Positions 26,522-35,182 are shown, counted from the stretch's first letter. The stretch: DNA of 64,000 nucleotides from Nocardiopsis endophytica (GCF_027706725.1 NZ_JAQFWQ010000001.1:97128-161127); one strand, 5' to 3'. Notes: generated by a model not told the origin, from the letters alone. Numbers and translations: made by a program.

Positions 26522-27751
26522 CTAGGACGCGGGGACGGACTCCTGCGCCTGGGAGAGCGCCTCGTCGGGCTCCGCGTCGCCGGCGAGCACGGACTGGATC
26601 GCGTCGGCGAGGGCGGAGGACACCTCCGGGTAGTCCTCACCTAGCTCGGCGGTGCGGGAGCGCGCACTGGGAACCGACTCGACGAACGGCGCCATGCCGG
26701 GGTCCTCCTCGGCGAGCGCCTGCGCCAGCTCCTCCTTGCCCGGCACATAGGCGTTGAGCTCGGCCCACTCGGTCATGTTCTCGTCCGTGAGCAGGCACTG
26801 CAGCACCTCGACGGCCTTGGCCTCGCGCTCCTCGCCGTTGCGCGCGACCGCCCACACCTCGCCGCCCATGGGGGGCGCGGGCTCGGTCCCGGCCTCGGGG
26901 ACGGGCAGCGGCACCACCCCGTAGTCCACGTCCTCCTCGGCGAGGACCGGGAGCTGCCAGGAGCCGTTGACCATCATCGCGGCCCTGCCGCCGACGAACT
27001 GGTCCTTCACGTCGGCCTGGGTCCAGTTGACGGCCGACTGGGAGACGTGGCCCTCCTCGACCAGGTCCGCCCACAGCTCCAGGGCCTCCACCGCCTCGGG
27101 GGAGTCGACCTGCGTCAGCTCGGCGCCGTTGGACCAGAAGAAGGGCTCGAACGTCCAGGTGCCCTCCTCGTGCCCGATCGCCGAGAACGCCAGGCCGTTG
27201 GTGTCGCCCGAGGTCAGCTCCTCTGCGGCGGACCGCAGGTCGTCCCAGGTCTCAGGCGGTTCGACGCCCGCGTCCTCCAGCTTCGCGGTGTCGTAGAACA
27301 GCGCCAGCCCGTTCACTCCGGTCGCGATGCCGTAGAGGGTGCCGTCGTGCGTCCCGGCCTCCAGCACCGAGGGGTAGAACCCGTCGGTGGACACGCCCGC
27401 CTCCTCCAGCGGCAGCAGCGCCCCGGTGGCGGCCACCTGCGGCAGGTCCGGGTTGTCGATGAGCATCAGGTCCGGGAGCTCCTGCTGGGAGGCGCCCTGC
27501 AGCAGGCGCGGCATGAGCTGCTCGCGCGGCAGCTCCTCGCGCTCGACGGTGACGCCGGCCTGCTCGGCGCAGGCCTCCAGCATCTGTGCGGTGGCCGCGT
27601 TCTGCGGCTCGGAGATGTTGTAGTCCAGCGAGGTCAGGACCGAGGCGTCGCCCTCGTCGGAGGAGGGGGAGCAGGCGGTGGCGAGCAGGCCCGCGCAGAG
27701 CAGCGCGCAGGCGGCGGGGCGCGCGGTGCGGGGGGTCACGGGGCGGGGCAC
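26522..27751 (-). CDS. Sugar-binding lipoprotein of the CUT1 ABC importer (SBP family 1)
   Basis: A 409-residue extracytoplasmic binding protein. The lipobox LATAC gives lipidated Cys27, then SPSSDEGDASV. The pattern WDDLRSAAEELTSGDTNGLAFSA and GRAAMMVNGSWQL is typical of sugar-binding SBP family 1. I chose the GTG at 27751 because GGAGGT lies 5 bases upstream; the open frame extends to 27796 but would run through the LacI operator at 27768-27781. First gene of the operon and probably its main regulated point. Confidence 0.9.
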   Translation of the reverse strand: MPRPVTPRTARPAACALLCAGLLATACSPSSDEGDASVLTSLDYNISEPQNAATAQMLEACAEQAGVTVEREELPREQLMPRLLQGASQQELPDLMLIDNPDLPQVAATGALLPLEEAGVSTDGFYPSVLEAGTHDGTLYGIATGVNGLALFYDTAKLEDAGVEPPETWDDLRSAAEELTSGDTNGLAFSAIGHEEGTWTFEPFFWSNGAELTQVDSPEAVEALELWADLVEEGHVSQSAVNWTQADVKDQFVGGRAAMMVNGSWQLPVLAEEDVDYGVVPLPVPEAGTEPAPPMGGEVWAVARNGEEREAKAVEVLQCLLTDENMTEWAELNAYVPGKEELAQALAEEDPGMAPFVESVPSARSRTAELGEDYPEVSSALADAIQSVLAGDAEPDEALSQAQESVPAS

Positions 27752-27767
27752 GGGGACCTCCAGGGAG

Positions 27768-27781
27768 TCGAATCGCTTCGA
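27768..27781. promoter_or_regulatory. LacI operator before the second sugar operon
   Basis: TCGAATCGCTTCGA is a palindrome with TCGAA/TTCGA arms, 16 bases before the binding-protein start codon. It matches the site upstream of the LacI gene at 28948-28961 except for one base. Confidence 0.8.
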
Positions 27782-27877
27782 TGACGCCGTTCGCACCGTG
27801 CCCTCCAGGGCGCGGGCGGTCCGGAGCGGGCGGAGGGCGGCGGGGCGGTGTCGGGGGACGGGGCTCGGGCGGTCGGG

Positions 27878-28897
27878 TCAGGCGCGGCGCGGGGGCGCCG
27901 CGGTGCTGGAGCGGTCCACGAGGGTCGGCGGGAGCAGGGTGACGCCCGTGGGGGTGCCGCCGTCCAGGCCGCGGACGGCCAGGTCGACGGCGCGTTCGGC
28001 CAGCTCCTCGGCGGGCAGGCCGACCGAGGAGAGCGCGGGGGTGACGGCCGCGGCGACGTCGTCGGCGCCGATGGCCACCACGGACAGGTCGCCGGGCACC
28101 GACCGGCCCGCCGCGCGCAGCGCGGCGACCAGCGGTTCGGCGGCGGCCTCGTTCTGCACCACCAGGCCGGTCGTCTCCGGGTGGTCGCGCAGCAGGTCCG
28201 CGGCGGCCCGTTCGGCGGCGGCGCGGGTCTGCTCGCACGGCAGCACCGCGGGGGCGGGGCCGCCCAGCTCGCGGGCGGCCTCCCGGAACCCGGCCAGGGT
28301 GCGCTCGGCGAAGCCGGTGCGGCGCTCGTAGACGGCGGGGGGCTCGCCGACGAAGGCCAGGCGCCGGTGGCCCAGCGCGGCCAGGTGCCGCACGCAGATC
28401 CGGCCGGCCTCGGTGAAGTCCAGGTCGACGCAGGCCAGGCCGTCGGTGTCGGCGGGGACGCCGATGAGCACCGCGGGCAGGGCCAGCTCGCGCAGCACGG
28501 GGATGCGGGCGTCGTCGATCTCCACGTCCATCACGATGATCGCGTCGACCATGGAGGACCCGGCGACCCGGCGCAGCCCGTCGGCGCCTTCGGCCTGGGT
28601 GAGCAGGAGGACGTCGTGGTCGAGGTCGCGGGCGCGGGTCACCACCGACACGGCGAACCGCATGGCGACGGGGACGTGCACGTCCGAGCGGAGCGGCACG
28701 ACCAGGGCGAGGGTGTTGGAGCGGCTGCTGGCCAGCGCGCGGGCGCCGGCGTGCGGCCGGTAGCCCAGGACCTGGATGCTCTCCCGGACCCGGCGGCGGG
28801 TGTCCTCGGAGATGGAGCGCTTGCCGCTGAGGACGTAGGAGACGGTGCTGGGGGAGACCCCGGCGTGCCGGGCGACGTCGGCGATGGACACGGGCAC
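27878..28897 (-). CDS. LacI family regulator of the GH31/GH3 sugar operon
   Basis: A 339-residue LacI regulator: HTH at residues 4-25 (SIADVARHAGVSPSTVSYVLS), hinge HAGARALASS, and a sensor domain with STVDAIIVM-like core SSMVDAIIVMDVEIDDAR and LSVVAIGADDVAAAVTP. GTG start with GGTGGAGG upstream. It lies directly upstream of the sugar operon on the same strand; matched palindromes before its own gene and before the binding protein gene suggest it represses both. It is unrelated in operator choice to the LacI of the mannan locus. Confidence 0.93.
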   Translation of the reverse strand: MPVSIADVARHAGVSPSTVSYVLSGKRSISEDTRRRVRESIQVLGYRPHAGARALASSRSNTLALVVPLRSDVHVPVAMRFAVSVVTRARDLDHDVLLLTQAEGADGLRRVAGSSMVDAIIVMDVEIDDARIPVLRELALPAVLIGVPADTDGLACVDLDFTEAGRICVRHLAALGHRRLAFVGEPPAVYERRTGFAERTLAGFREAARELGGPAPAVLPCEQTRAAAERAAADLLRDHPETTGLVVQNEAAAEPLVAALRAAGRSVPGDLSVVAIGADDVAAAVTPALSSVGLPAEELAERAVDLAVRGLDGGTPTGVTLLPPTLVDRSSTAAPPRRA

Positions 28898-28947
28898 CCC
28901 TCCACCTCCTCACGGGTGGGCCCTTCGACGGTGCCGGATCGACGCTG

Positions 28948-28961
28948 TCGAAGCGCTTCGA
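28948..28961. promoter_or_regulatory. LacI operator before the LacI gene
   Basis: TCGAAGCGCTTCGA is a perfect 14-base palindrome, 50 bases before the LacI start codon; its partner is at 27768-27781. Confidence 0.82.
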
Positions 28962-29014
28962 TTGCGGTGATGCTAACCCCGGCGCCACGCGTGCGCAATG
29001 GGGGCAACGGGGGT

Positions 29015-30103
29015 TCAGCGCTCCAATGCCACCACTGAGGGGTGCGTGCCGAACAGGCTGACCGTGAACGAGTCGCGGACGCGCAGGCCGACGGACGCGG
29101 CGAGGGGCAGGTGCGCGTCGGGGTCGTGCAGGAGCAGCACGGCCCGGCCGCCGTCGCGCGCGAGCACCCGCTGGACCTCCCCGAAGTACCGCTTGGGGCG
29201 CCGGGCCAGGGAGCCGTGCGGCTCCACCTGGAGGCCCCAGGGCGGGTTGCCCACGACGCGGTCGACGGTCCCGTCGGCGAGGGGGAGGCGCCCGGCGTCC
29301 GCGAGCGCGTAGGCGATGGGCGCGCCCTTCCCGGCCGCCGGGTCCTCCGCCGCCGCGTCGGCGGAGTTCGCCGCGGCCCCGCGGAGCGCGTCGGGGTCGG
29401 CGTCCGTGCCGAGCAGGTGCGCCCCGGGAGCGAGGCGCCGGGCCTCGATGAGGAGGGTGCCGGTGCCGCAGGTCGGGTCGAGCACGCGCGCGCCGGGGGC
29501 GAGTCCGGAAACCCCCGCGAGCCGGGCCATCGCCGCGGCGAGCGGGGGGTGCAGCGTCCCCGGCACCGACTCCTGCTTGTAGGCGCGGCGGTGCATCGGC
29601 CGGCCGGTCAGCCGGACGGCCAGGGCGGCCTCCGGTCCTTCGAGCGTCACCCGGATGGGGAAGGGCTCGCCGCCCTCGGGCGGCCGCCCCTCGCGCCGCG
29701 AGACGTAGGGCAGGCCCAGCACGTCGGAGGCCTCCCGGCCCACGGCGTCCTCGATGTCGTAGCGGTTGAAGTTGCGCTTGCCCAGGTAGGAGGCGACCAC
29801 GTCGATGCGCGTCGGTGAGGACGGGCCGCCGCAGCGGCCGCGCAGGGCCGACAGGTCGCGCCAGGGGGCGGCGCGCGCGGGCCCGGGGAAGCGGTCGAGC
29901 TCGGCCTTGGTGTGGCCGATGCCCTCCAGCGCCGCGGCGAGCAGGAAGACGTCGTCGACGGTGCGCAGGTCGAGCAGGCGGGGGCCGGGGTCCTCGGAGG
30001 AGAACCAGACCTCGCGGTGGCGCAGCCGCTCCACGGTGCCCAGGCCGCGCTCCTCGATCTCCCGGGCGGAGACCTCTTCGAGCCCGCGCAGCGTCCGCGC
30101 CAT
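29015..30103 (-). CDS. THUMP-type guanosine N2-methyltransferase (RlmL/TrmN-like)
   Basis: A 362-residue predicted RNA methyltransferase. An N-terminal ferredoxin/THUMP-like region (ARTLRGLEEVSAREIEERG onward) precedes a Rossmann methyltransferase domain: SAM motif I DPTCGTGTLLIEA near residue 220 and the catalytic motif IV N286-P-P-W, which is typical of exocyclic-amine methylation of guanine in rRNA or tRNA. Which RNA is modified cannot be told. The ATG at 30103 is preferred over a TTG at 30118. It stands alone between the LacI promoter and the YjbR gene. Confidence 0.85.
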   Translation of the reverse strand: MARTLRGLEEVSAREIEERGLGTVERLRHREVWFSSEDPGPRLLDLRTVDDVFLLAAALEGIGHTKAELDRFPGPARAAPWRDLSALRGRCGGPSSPTRIDVVASYLGKRNFNRYDIEDAVGREASDVLGLPYVSRREGRPPEGGEPFPIRVTLEGPEAALAVRLTGRPMHRRAYKQESVPGTLHPPLAAAMARLAGVSGLAPGARVLDPTCGTGTLLIEARRLAPGAHLLGTDADPDALRGAAANSADAAAEDPAAGKGAPIAYALADAGRLPLADGTVDRVVGNPPWGLQVEPHGSLARRPKRYFGEVQRVLARDGGRAVLLLHDPDAHLPLAASVGLRVRDSFTVSLFGTHPSVVALER

Positions 30104-30181
30104 CAGTCTCGCGCCCAAGGTCCGCGCTTCCTCCCCGCCGTGGTGGATCGTCCCAGGGAAGCGTACCGAGCGCGCGCCGCT

Positions 30182-30541
30182 CTAGTGCTCCACCAGGTCC
30201 TCAGGGGAGGGGAGGTTCTCCAGCAGGTCGTCGGGGGCCGACAGGCGCCAGGCCTCCAGGACGAGTTCGCTCAGCTCGTCCAGGTCGATCTTGTCGAGGT
30301 GGACGACGACCCAGCCGAAGCCCCCGGCGGTGAACTGCACCTCGAACACGTCGGGCCGCTCGGCCACGAGCGCGAGCTGCTCGGAGAGCGTCTGCTTCAG
30401 CCCGACGGTCCGCGTGCGGGGCCACAGGTACCCGAAGTTCTTGCCGCGGACCGTGAAGTTGGTCCACTGGGCGGTCTCCTTGTGCGCCACCTCGGGAAGC
30501 GCGTCCAGGAGCCGGAGGAAGCGTGTCATCTCAACACTCAT
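30182..30541 (-). CDS. MmcQ/YjbR family protein
   Basis: A 119-residue protein of the MmcQ/YjbR fold, which resembles the CyaY-like DNA-binding fold: early LDALPEVAHKETAQWTNFTVRGKNFGYLWP and late FEVQFTAGGFGWVVVHLDKIDLDELSELVLEAWRLSAP (both broken here by position). The function of the family is unknown. I start it at the ATG at 30541, which gives the usual family length; an ATG at 30529 is possible, and the open frame to 30763 has no family similarity. Confidence 0.78.
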   Translation of the reverse strand: MSVEMTRFLRLLDALPEVAHKETAQWTNFTVRGKNFGYLWPRTRTVGLKQTLSEQLALVAERPDVFEVQFTAGGFGWVVVHLDKIDLDELSELVLEAWRLSAPDDLLENLPSPEDLVEH

Positions 30542-30870
30542 GGAGTCGAGATAACCACAAGGGGCCCACAGAGTGCGCCGCCGTCCCCGGCGCTCGGCCG
30601 GGGTGCGGGCTGTACCAGACAGGAAGCGGGCGGTCCAGGCTCCGTTGGTCGTTGATGAGGGCCTTAACGGCTTATAGGTGGGTTCGGGTGGCTCATATAG
30701 ATTTCCGAGTGTTGCACCGTTTCGGGGGAAATCACCATGGTCCGGCCGGAACGGTTCTCTCACGGGAATGCGGGAATGTCCCCCTGGTCTCCATGCAGGA
30801 CGGCCTCCGTGCAGGTGGCGGCGGCTCCGGGGGTGGAGGGGCCGCCCGCGGAATTCGATCGGGAGGCGTC
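30542..30870. other. 329-base intergenic region
   Basis: No convincing gene. It is the divergent promoter region of the YjbR gene and the small gene at 30871, with an AT-richer patch near 30665-30720 (GCTTATAGG, CATATAGATT) that could hold promoters. No clear inverted repeat was found. Confidence 0.4.
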
Positions 30871-31170
30871 ATGGCGGAACTCGACCTCGGACTGGCGACG
30901 GACTGGCCCGAAGGGGAGACCCACGGACGCGTCCGGCTGGAGCCGAACCGGGTCTACCCGGGCTCGCCCAAGAAGGACGTGGTCATCAGCTCGCCGGTGA
31001 GCATCGAGCTGTCGGTGAACACCAACCTGTCCAGCTCCCAGGAGGCGGACAAGATCTACTTCACGACCTACCACGGCAGGACGAAGAAGGTCATCGGTGT
31101 CCTCGACTCCGGGGGCAACCTGCACATCGCGGGCCGCCTGGTCACCGAGCAGAAGGACCTGGGGTACTAG
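30871..31170 (+). CDS. Small conserved-looking protein of unknown function
   Basis: A 99-residue soluble protein, predicted beta-rich: VRLEPNRVYPGSPKKDVVISSPVSIELSVNTN (broken) followed by DKIYFTTYHGRTKKVIGVLDSGGNLHIAGRLVTEQ. It resembles small unnamed proteins of streptomycetes and relatives, but I assign no family. Start chosen at the ATG with GGGAGGC upstream, which sharply marks the change to coding composition; the open frame runs further upstream without support. The lower GC at third positions in the middle is mild. A 12-bp hairpin follows. Confidence 0.7.
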   Translation: MAELDLGLATDWPEGETHGRVRLEPNRVYPGSPKKDVVISSPVSIELSVNTNLSSSQEADKIYFTTYHGRTKKVIGVLDSGGNLHIAGRLVTEQKDLGY

Positions 31171-31186
31171 CGCCCCTGCCCTCCGG

Positions 31187-31213
31187 TCGGCCGCCGGCGG
31201 AGCCGGCGGCCGA
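31187..31213. terminator. Hairpin between converging genes
   Basis: TCGGCCGCCGGC and GCCGGCGGCCGA form a perfect 12-bp stem with loop GGA, placed between the converging genes that end at 31170 and 31242; it may serve both. Confidence 0.65.
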
Positions 31214-31241
31214 TCCGCTGTGCGGTGCCGGGGCCCCGGCG

Positions 31242-31496
31242 TCACCGGGCCGTGGCGGCCGCGCTCCTGCGGCCGATGAGGAACCAGCACACGGCGCCGA
31301 GGAACGGCGCGCAGATGATGAAGATCGCCCACACGAGCTTCATTCCGACGTCGAGCCGCGAGGTCAGGCTGCCGAGGAAGGCCGCGATGATGAGGACGAA
31401 GTAGGCCAGGACGGCGAGCCCGGCGACGAGGATGAGGGCGATGCCCCCGTACTGGGCGAGGAGGTCGGCGGCCGGTGCGGCATCGAGGGCGGGCAT
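31242..31496 (-). CDS. Two-helix membrane protein with PLDc_N-like motif
   Basis: An 84-residue protein with two membrane segments (YGGIALILVAGLAVLAYFVLIIAAFLG, broken, and VWAIFIICAPFLGAVCWFLIGRR), the second carrying the P-x-x-G-x-x-x-W/F-F-L-I-G pattern of the cardiolipin-synthase N-terminal (PLDc_N) domain. Stand-alone PLDc_N proteins are common in actinobacteria and of unknown role. The start is uncertain: the first ATG is used, but a GTG at 31538 would add 14 residues, and neither has a clear ribosome site. Confidence 0.68.
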   Translation of the reverse strand: MPALDAAPAADLLAQYGGIALILVAGLAVLAYFVLIIAAFLGSLTSRLDVGMKLVWAIFIICAPFLGAVCWFLIGRRSAAATAR

Positions 31497-31639
31497 CAGC
31501 GGGGAGTCCAATCCGTTCGGTTTCGACGTCCCCTCCACGCTAGGAACCGGGCACCGGCCGCCTCCTCGGCCGGATGACCGGTTTTCGGCTCGTTCGGAAG
31601 TCGGTGGCGGGCGCCCGACCGCCTCCCTTCGTCGGCCCC

Positions 31640-32833
31640 TCAGGCGTCCGTTCGTCGCGGCCGCCGCGGCCGGGCGCCGTAGGCCAGCCGGCGCAGGAGG
31701 GTCTCCGCCGGGCCCCGGACGCCGCGCGCGTGCATGAGGGCGGCGGCGAAGGCCGTCGCCGACCAGGTCGCGGCGGCCACCGCCGCGGCCGCCGCCGTCC
31801 CGAGGTGCGCGCTCATGCCCAGCGCGTAGGGCGCGAAGACGGCGGAGAAGATTACCGACTGCATCAGGTAGCAGGTCATCGACCGCTGGCCGACGGCCTG
31901 GACCGCCCCTGCCACCGCGCCGCGGCGCTCACCCAGCGCCAGGGCGGCCAGCGCGATCAGCGCCGCCCAGCCGAGCCCCCCGGCCCACCCGGTGGCGTCG
32001 TGCACGAGGCCGAGCACGGCCGCGGTGCCCGGCGCCGCCCCCGTCCACAGCCCCGACCAGACGAGCGCGCCGGGGAGCCCACCCGCCACCGCGACCGCCA
32101 GCCCGGCCGCGGCCGTGGCCGACAGGAGCCGGCGGTGCCGCGCGGGCTCCTCCAGGATCCGGCGGCGTCCGGCCCAGACCCCCACCAGCATCGGAGGCAG
32201 GACCACCAGGAGCATCGTGTAGGGGGTGTAGAGGAGCCACTCGGAGAAGCGCTCGGAGGCCGCGGCGGTGAACCGGTCCTGCACCAGGGACCCGGCCTGG
32301 ACCGAGCCGTCGTCCCCGACCGGGAGCGCCGCCATGAGGGCCAGGGTCACGGCGATCGACCCGGCGGCGGTCCCCGCCGCCGCCCACAGCAGGGCCCGGT
32401 CCTTCAGGCGCAGCAGCGGCACGAACAGCAGCAGCGCGAGGCCGTAGGCGCCGATGATGTCGACGGGCAGGAACAGCACGGCGTGCGCCAGGCCGATCAG
32501 CACCATCCATGCGCCCCGGCGCCGAAGCAGGCCCCGTGCTTCGCGCCATCCGCCGTCCGGGCCGTCCAACCGACGGATGATCTGCACCGCCCCGTAGCCG
32601 AAGAGCAGCGAGAACAGCGGGATGGCCCGCGCGTCGACGAGCGTCGACCGGACGAGTTCGACCGCCTTGTCGGCCGCGGTCACCACCGTGTCGGGGGACG
32701 TGAGGAAGAACTTCGCGTTCACCAGGGCGATGAACAGGAGCATGAACCCGCGCGCGAGGTCGGGGGCGAGTGCTCGGTCCTTGAGCGCCACGGGCCCTGC
32801 CGCCGCTGCGCCCGTATCGGGTCGTGGTTCCAC
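31640..32833 (-). CDS. DUF418 family membrane protein
   Basis: A 397-residue integral membrane protein with about nine to ten membrane segments. It carries the DUF418 features: N-terminal ALAPDLARGFMLLFIALVNAKFF, the AIPLFSLLFGYGAVQI block near residue 70, and the C-terminal QRSMTCYLMQSVIF block. Members are distant relatives of acyltransferase-3/HGSNAT-like proteins with no established role. Starts at a GTG. A short intergenic region with a possible promoter separates it from the nitroreductase gene. Confidence 0.82.
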   Translation of the reverse strand: MEPRPDTGAAAAGPVALKDRALAPDLARGFMLLFIALVNAKFFLTSPDTVVTAADKAVELVRSTLVDARAIPLFSLLFGYGAVQIIRRLDGPDGGWREARGLLRRRGAWMVLIGLAHAVLFLPVDIIGAYGLALLLFVPLLRLKDRALLWAAAGTAAGSIAVTLALMAALPVGDDGSVQAGSLVQDRFTAAASERFSEWLLYTPYTMLLVVLPPMLVGVWAGRRRILEEPARHRRLLSATAAAGLAVAVAGGLPGALVWSGLWTGAAPGTAAVLGLVHDATGWAGGLGWAALIALAALALGERRGAVAGAVQAVGQRSMTCYLMQSVIFSAVFAPYALGMSAHLGTAAAAAVAAATWSATAFAAALMHARGVRGPAETLLRRLAYGARPRRPRRTDA

Positions 32834-32957
32834 GGTCCTGCTCCCGTTTCCGGAGGGATTCGACGCCCACCGAAGCTACGGATCCGGGAGGCGGCCCCCA
32901 ATGGGGCCAGACGCACGACCCGGGTAGGGGTGGCCCTACCCCGTGGCGGCCCGCGGC

Positions 32958-33647
32958 TCAGGAGTGGAAGGCGGTGGTCGCTTCGAGGGCGGCCCGCCCG
33001 GTGGCGACCCGGTTCACGGGTGCGTCCTCGTCGGCGTAGCCGAAGGAGACGCCCACCAGCAGCCGCCCTTCGGTGACGCCGAGTTCGTCCCTGACGGTGT
33101 CGGCGTAGAAGCTGAGCAGTCCCTGCGGGCAGCTGTCCACGCCGTAGGCGGCCATGGCCAGGAGCAGCGTCTGCATGTAGGCGCCGACGTCGGCGGCCAG
33201 CCGTGGCCCGCCGTCGCCCGTGACGAACAGGAACGCGGCGTGCGGTGCGCCGTAGAAGCGCAGGCTCTCCGCGTCGTAGGCGGCGCGCGCCGCATGGTCG
33301 TCGGCGACGATGCCCAGGGCCCCGTACAGCCCGGCGCCGAAGGCCGCCCGCCGCTCCTGGTGGACGCGGGTGTACATGTCCTCGGAGTAGGGGAGGTCGA
33401 CCGAGGTGCGCCGCTCGGCGTGGGCGGTCTGTAGGGCCCGCGCCAGGCGCTCGCGCCTCGCGCCGCCGACCACTTCGACCCGCCAGGGCTGCGCGTTGGA
33501 GTTGGACGGCGCGCTGCCCGCCAGGGAGAAGACCGCGCGCACGGTGTCGTCGGGCACGGGGTCGGGGCGGAACGCGCGTGTCGCGTGGCGCCCGCGGATC
33601 AGCTTCTCCGCGTAGCCGCTCAGCTCGGTGAAGGCCGGCTCGCTCAT
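32958..33647 (-). CDS. Nitroreductase family FMN oxidoreductase
   Basis: A 229-residue nitroreductase-fold protein. RGRHATRAFRPDPVPDD near residue 20 and APSNSNAQPWRVEVVGG near residue 47 are the FMN-binding blocks; SCPQGLLSFYADTVRDELGVTEGRLLVGVSFGYAD (broken) forms the C-terminal block. Such enzymes reduce nitroaromatics, quinones or flavins with NAD(P)H. GAGGAG precedes the ATG at 33647. It is divergent from a TetR regulator with two similar operators between the genes, suggesting induction by a xenobiotic or quinone. Confidence 0.9.
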   Translation of the reverse strand: MSEPAFTELSGYAEKLIRGRHATRAFRPDPVPDDTVRAVFSLAGSAPSNSNAQPWRVEVVGGARRERLARALQTAHAERRTSVDLPYSEDMYTRVHQERRAAFGAGLYGALGIVADDHAARAAYDAESLRFYGAPHAAFLFVTGDGGPRLAADVGAYMQTLLLAMAAYGVDSCPQGLLSFYADTVRDELGVTEGRLLVGVSFGYADEDAPVNRVATGRAALEATTAFHS

Positions 33648-33665
33648 GGGGCTCTCCTCGATTAG

Positions 33666-33683
33666 GTAAACACTTTCGTTTAC
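33666..33683. promoter_or_regulatory. TetR operator before the nitroreductase
   Basis: GTAAACACTTTCGTTTAC is a palindrome with GTAAAC/GTTTAC arms around 6 bases, 18 bases upstream of the nitroreductase start codon. Its reverse strand shares AAGTAAACG with the site at 33719. Confidence 0.7.
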
Positions 33684-33718
33684 TTCGGAAGGGACTATAG
33701 CGGTCCCGTCCGTTTGAA

Positions 33719-33736
33719 GTAAACGGATGCGTACAC
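33719..33736. promoter_or_regulatory. TetR operator before the TetR gene
   Basis: GTAAACGGATGCGTACAC, an imperfect palindrome of the form GT-N2-ACG-N4-CGT-N2-AC, 7 bases before the TetR start codon. It fits autorepression by the same protein that binds 33666-33683. Confidence 0.6.
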
Positions 33737-33743
33737 TTGCGGC

Positions 33744-34337
33744 ATGAGCACCGTGACGACGGCGCCCCGGCGGCAGGGGCGCGGAGGGCGCGAACGCATC
33801 CTGGCCGCCGCCGCCCGGCTGTTCGCGGCCCAGGGGATCAACGCGACCGGCATGGAGCAGGTCGCCGAGCAGGCGCCGGTCTCCAAGCGCACCCTCTACG
33901 CGCACTTCCGGACCAAGAGCGATCTGGTCCTCGCCCACCTGCAGGAGCTCGCCTCGACGGGGCGCACCCTGGAGGGCGTGCTGACCCGCGAGGACATGCC
34001 GGCGAGGGAGCGCGTCCTCGCACTGTTCGTCCTTCCCCCCGACGACACGGACCCGGTGCGCGGCTGCCCGTACATCGACGCCGCCGCCGAGTTCCCCGAC
34101 CCGCGGAGCGCGGTCCACGCCTACGCCCGCGAACGGAAACTGCTCATGGTGCGCCTGGTGGCCGGCCTCGTGGCGGAACTGGGCTGCCGAGAGCCCGCCG
34201 AACTCGCCGAACAGCTCGTGACCCTGGCGGACGGAGCCGCCGGCCGCGCGATGGTGCTGGACGACCCGGACTACGGCCGCCACGCGCGCGCGGCGGCGGA
34301 GGTCCTGCTGGACAACGCCCTCCAGCGCGCGGGCTGA
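33744..34337 (+). CDS. TetR family transcriptional regulator
   Basis: A 197-residue TetR regulator: HTH MEQVAEQAPVSKRTLYAHF at about residues 37-55 and a C-terminal domain containing RGCPYIDAAAEFPDP, seen in regulators of the YcdC/AcrR-like group. It is divergent from the nitroreductase and likely represses it through the two GTAAAC-type sites. The dienelactone hydrolase gene follows on the same strand 89 bases later with its own ribosome site. Confidence 0.92.
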   Translation: MSTVTTAPRRQGRGGRERILAAAARLFAAQGINATGMEQVAEQAPVSKRTLYAHFRTKSDLVLAHLQELASTGRTLEGVLTREDMPARERVLALFVLPPDDTDPVRGCPYIDAAAEFPDPRSAVHAYARERKLLMVRLVAGLVAELGCREPAELAEQLVTLADGAAGRAMVLDDPDYGRHARAAAEVLLDNALQRAG

Positions 34338-34426
34338 CAGCCCTGCGTGGCCGGTTCACGGGGCCGGAGCGGGGCCATAGGGTCCACGGCGGAACTCCGA
34401 TCCACCCTGAGGCAAGGAACGGCATC

Positions 34427-35182
34427 ATGTCCGAAGCGCACGGAACGACCGTCGACATCCCCGCTCCCGACGGAACGGCGGATGCCTACTACACCCACCC
34501 CGGCGACGGGGCCGCCCACCCCGCGGTGCTCCTCTACATGGACGCGTTCAGCGTGCGGCCGCAGCTGCGCGCCATGGCCGACCGCATCGCCGGGGCGGGC
34601 TACGCCGTGCTGGCCCCGAACGTCTTCTACCGGCACGGCCGCGCCCCGGTGGTCGACCTCCCCGACAAGATCGCCGACGAGGGCCGCGAGGCGCTGTTCG
34701 CGAAGCTCTTCCCGATGATGGGCGACCTCACCGAGGAGGCGGTCACCGCCGACGCCGAGGCCTACCTGGCCTGGCTGCAGGCCCGGCCCGAGACCGACGG
34801 CCGCCCCGTCGGCACGGTCGGCTACTGCATGGGCGCCCGGCTGGCCCTGATCACCGCGGGGAGGCACCCCGGGAGGGTCGCCGCCGCCGCGGGCTTCCAC
34901 GCGGCCGGACTCGCGACCGAGGACCCCGGCAGCCCGCACCTGCTGGCGGACCGGATCACGGCCGAGCTGTACTTCGGCCACGCCGACGGCGACCCGGCCA
35001 ACCCGCCCGAGCAGCAGGAGCGCCTGGCCCAGGCCCTGTCCGCGGCCGGGGTACGCCACACGGCCGAGGTCTACACGGGGGCCGACCACGGATTCACGAT
35101 GGCCGACACCGAGGCCTACGCCCCTGAGGCCGCGGACCGCCACTGGAAGGCCCTACTGGACCTGTTCGCCCGCACCCTCTGA
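34427..35182 (+). CDS. Dienelactone hydrolase family protein
   Basis: A 251-residue alpha/beta hydrolase of the dienelactone hydrolase family. The triad is Cys134 in GYCMGARLAL, Asp187 in GHADGDP and His221 in ADHGFTM; the Cys nucleophile is typical for this family. Substrates are lactones or esters from aromatic degradation, though many members are uncharacterised. AAGGAA precedes the ATG. It may be co-expressed with the TetR gene upstream and overlaps the converging monooxygenase gene by 30 bases. Confidence 0.9.
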   Translation: MSEAHGTTVDIPAPDGTADAYYTHPGDGAAHPAVLLYMDAFSVRPQLRAMADRIAGAGYAVLAPNVFYRHGRAPVVDLPDKIADEGREALFAKLFPMMGDLTEEAVTADAEAYLAWLQARPETDGRPVGTVGYCMGARLALITAGRHPGRVAAAAGFHAAGLATEDPGSPHLLADRITAELYFGHADGDPANPPEQQERLAQALSAAGVRHTAEVYTGADHGFTMADTEAYAPEAADRHWKALLDLFARTL

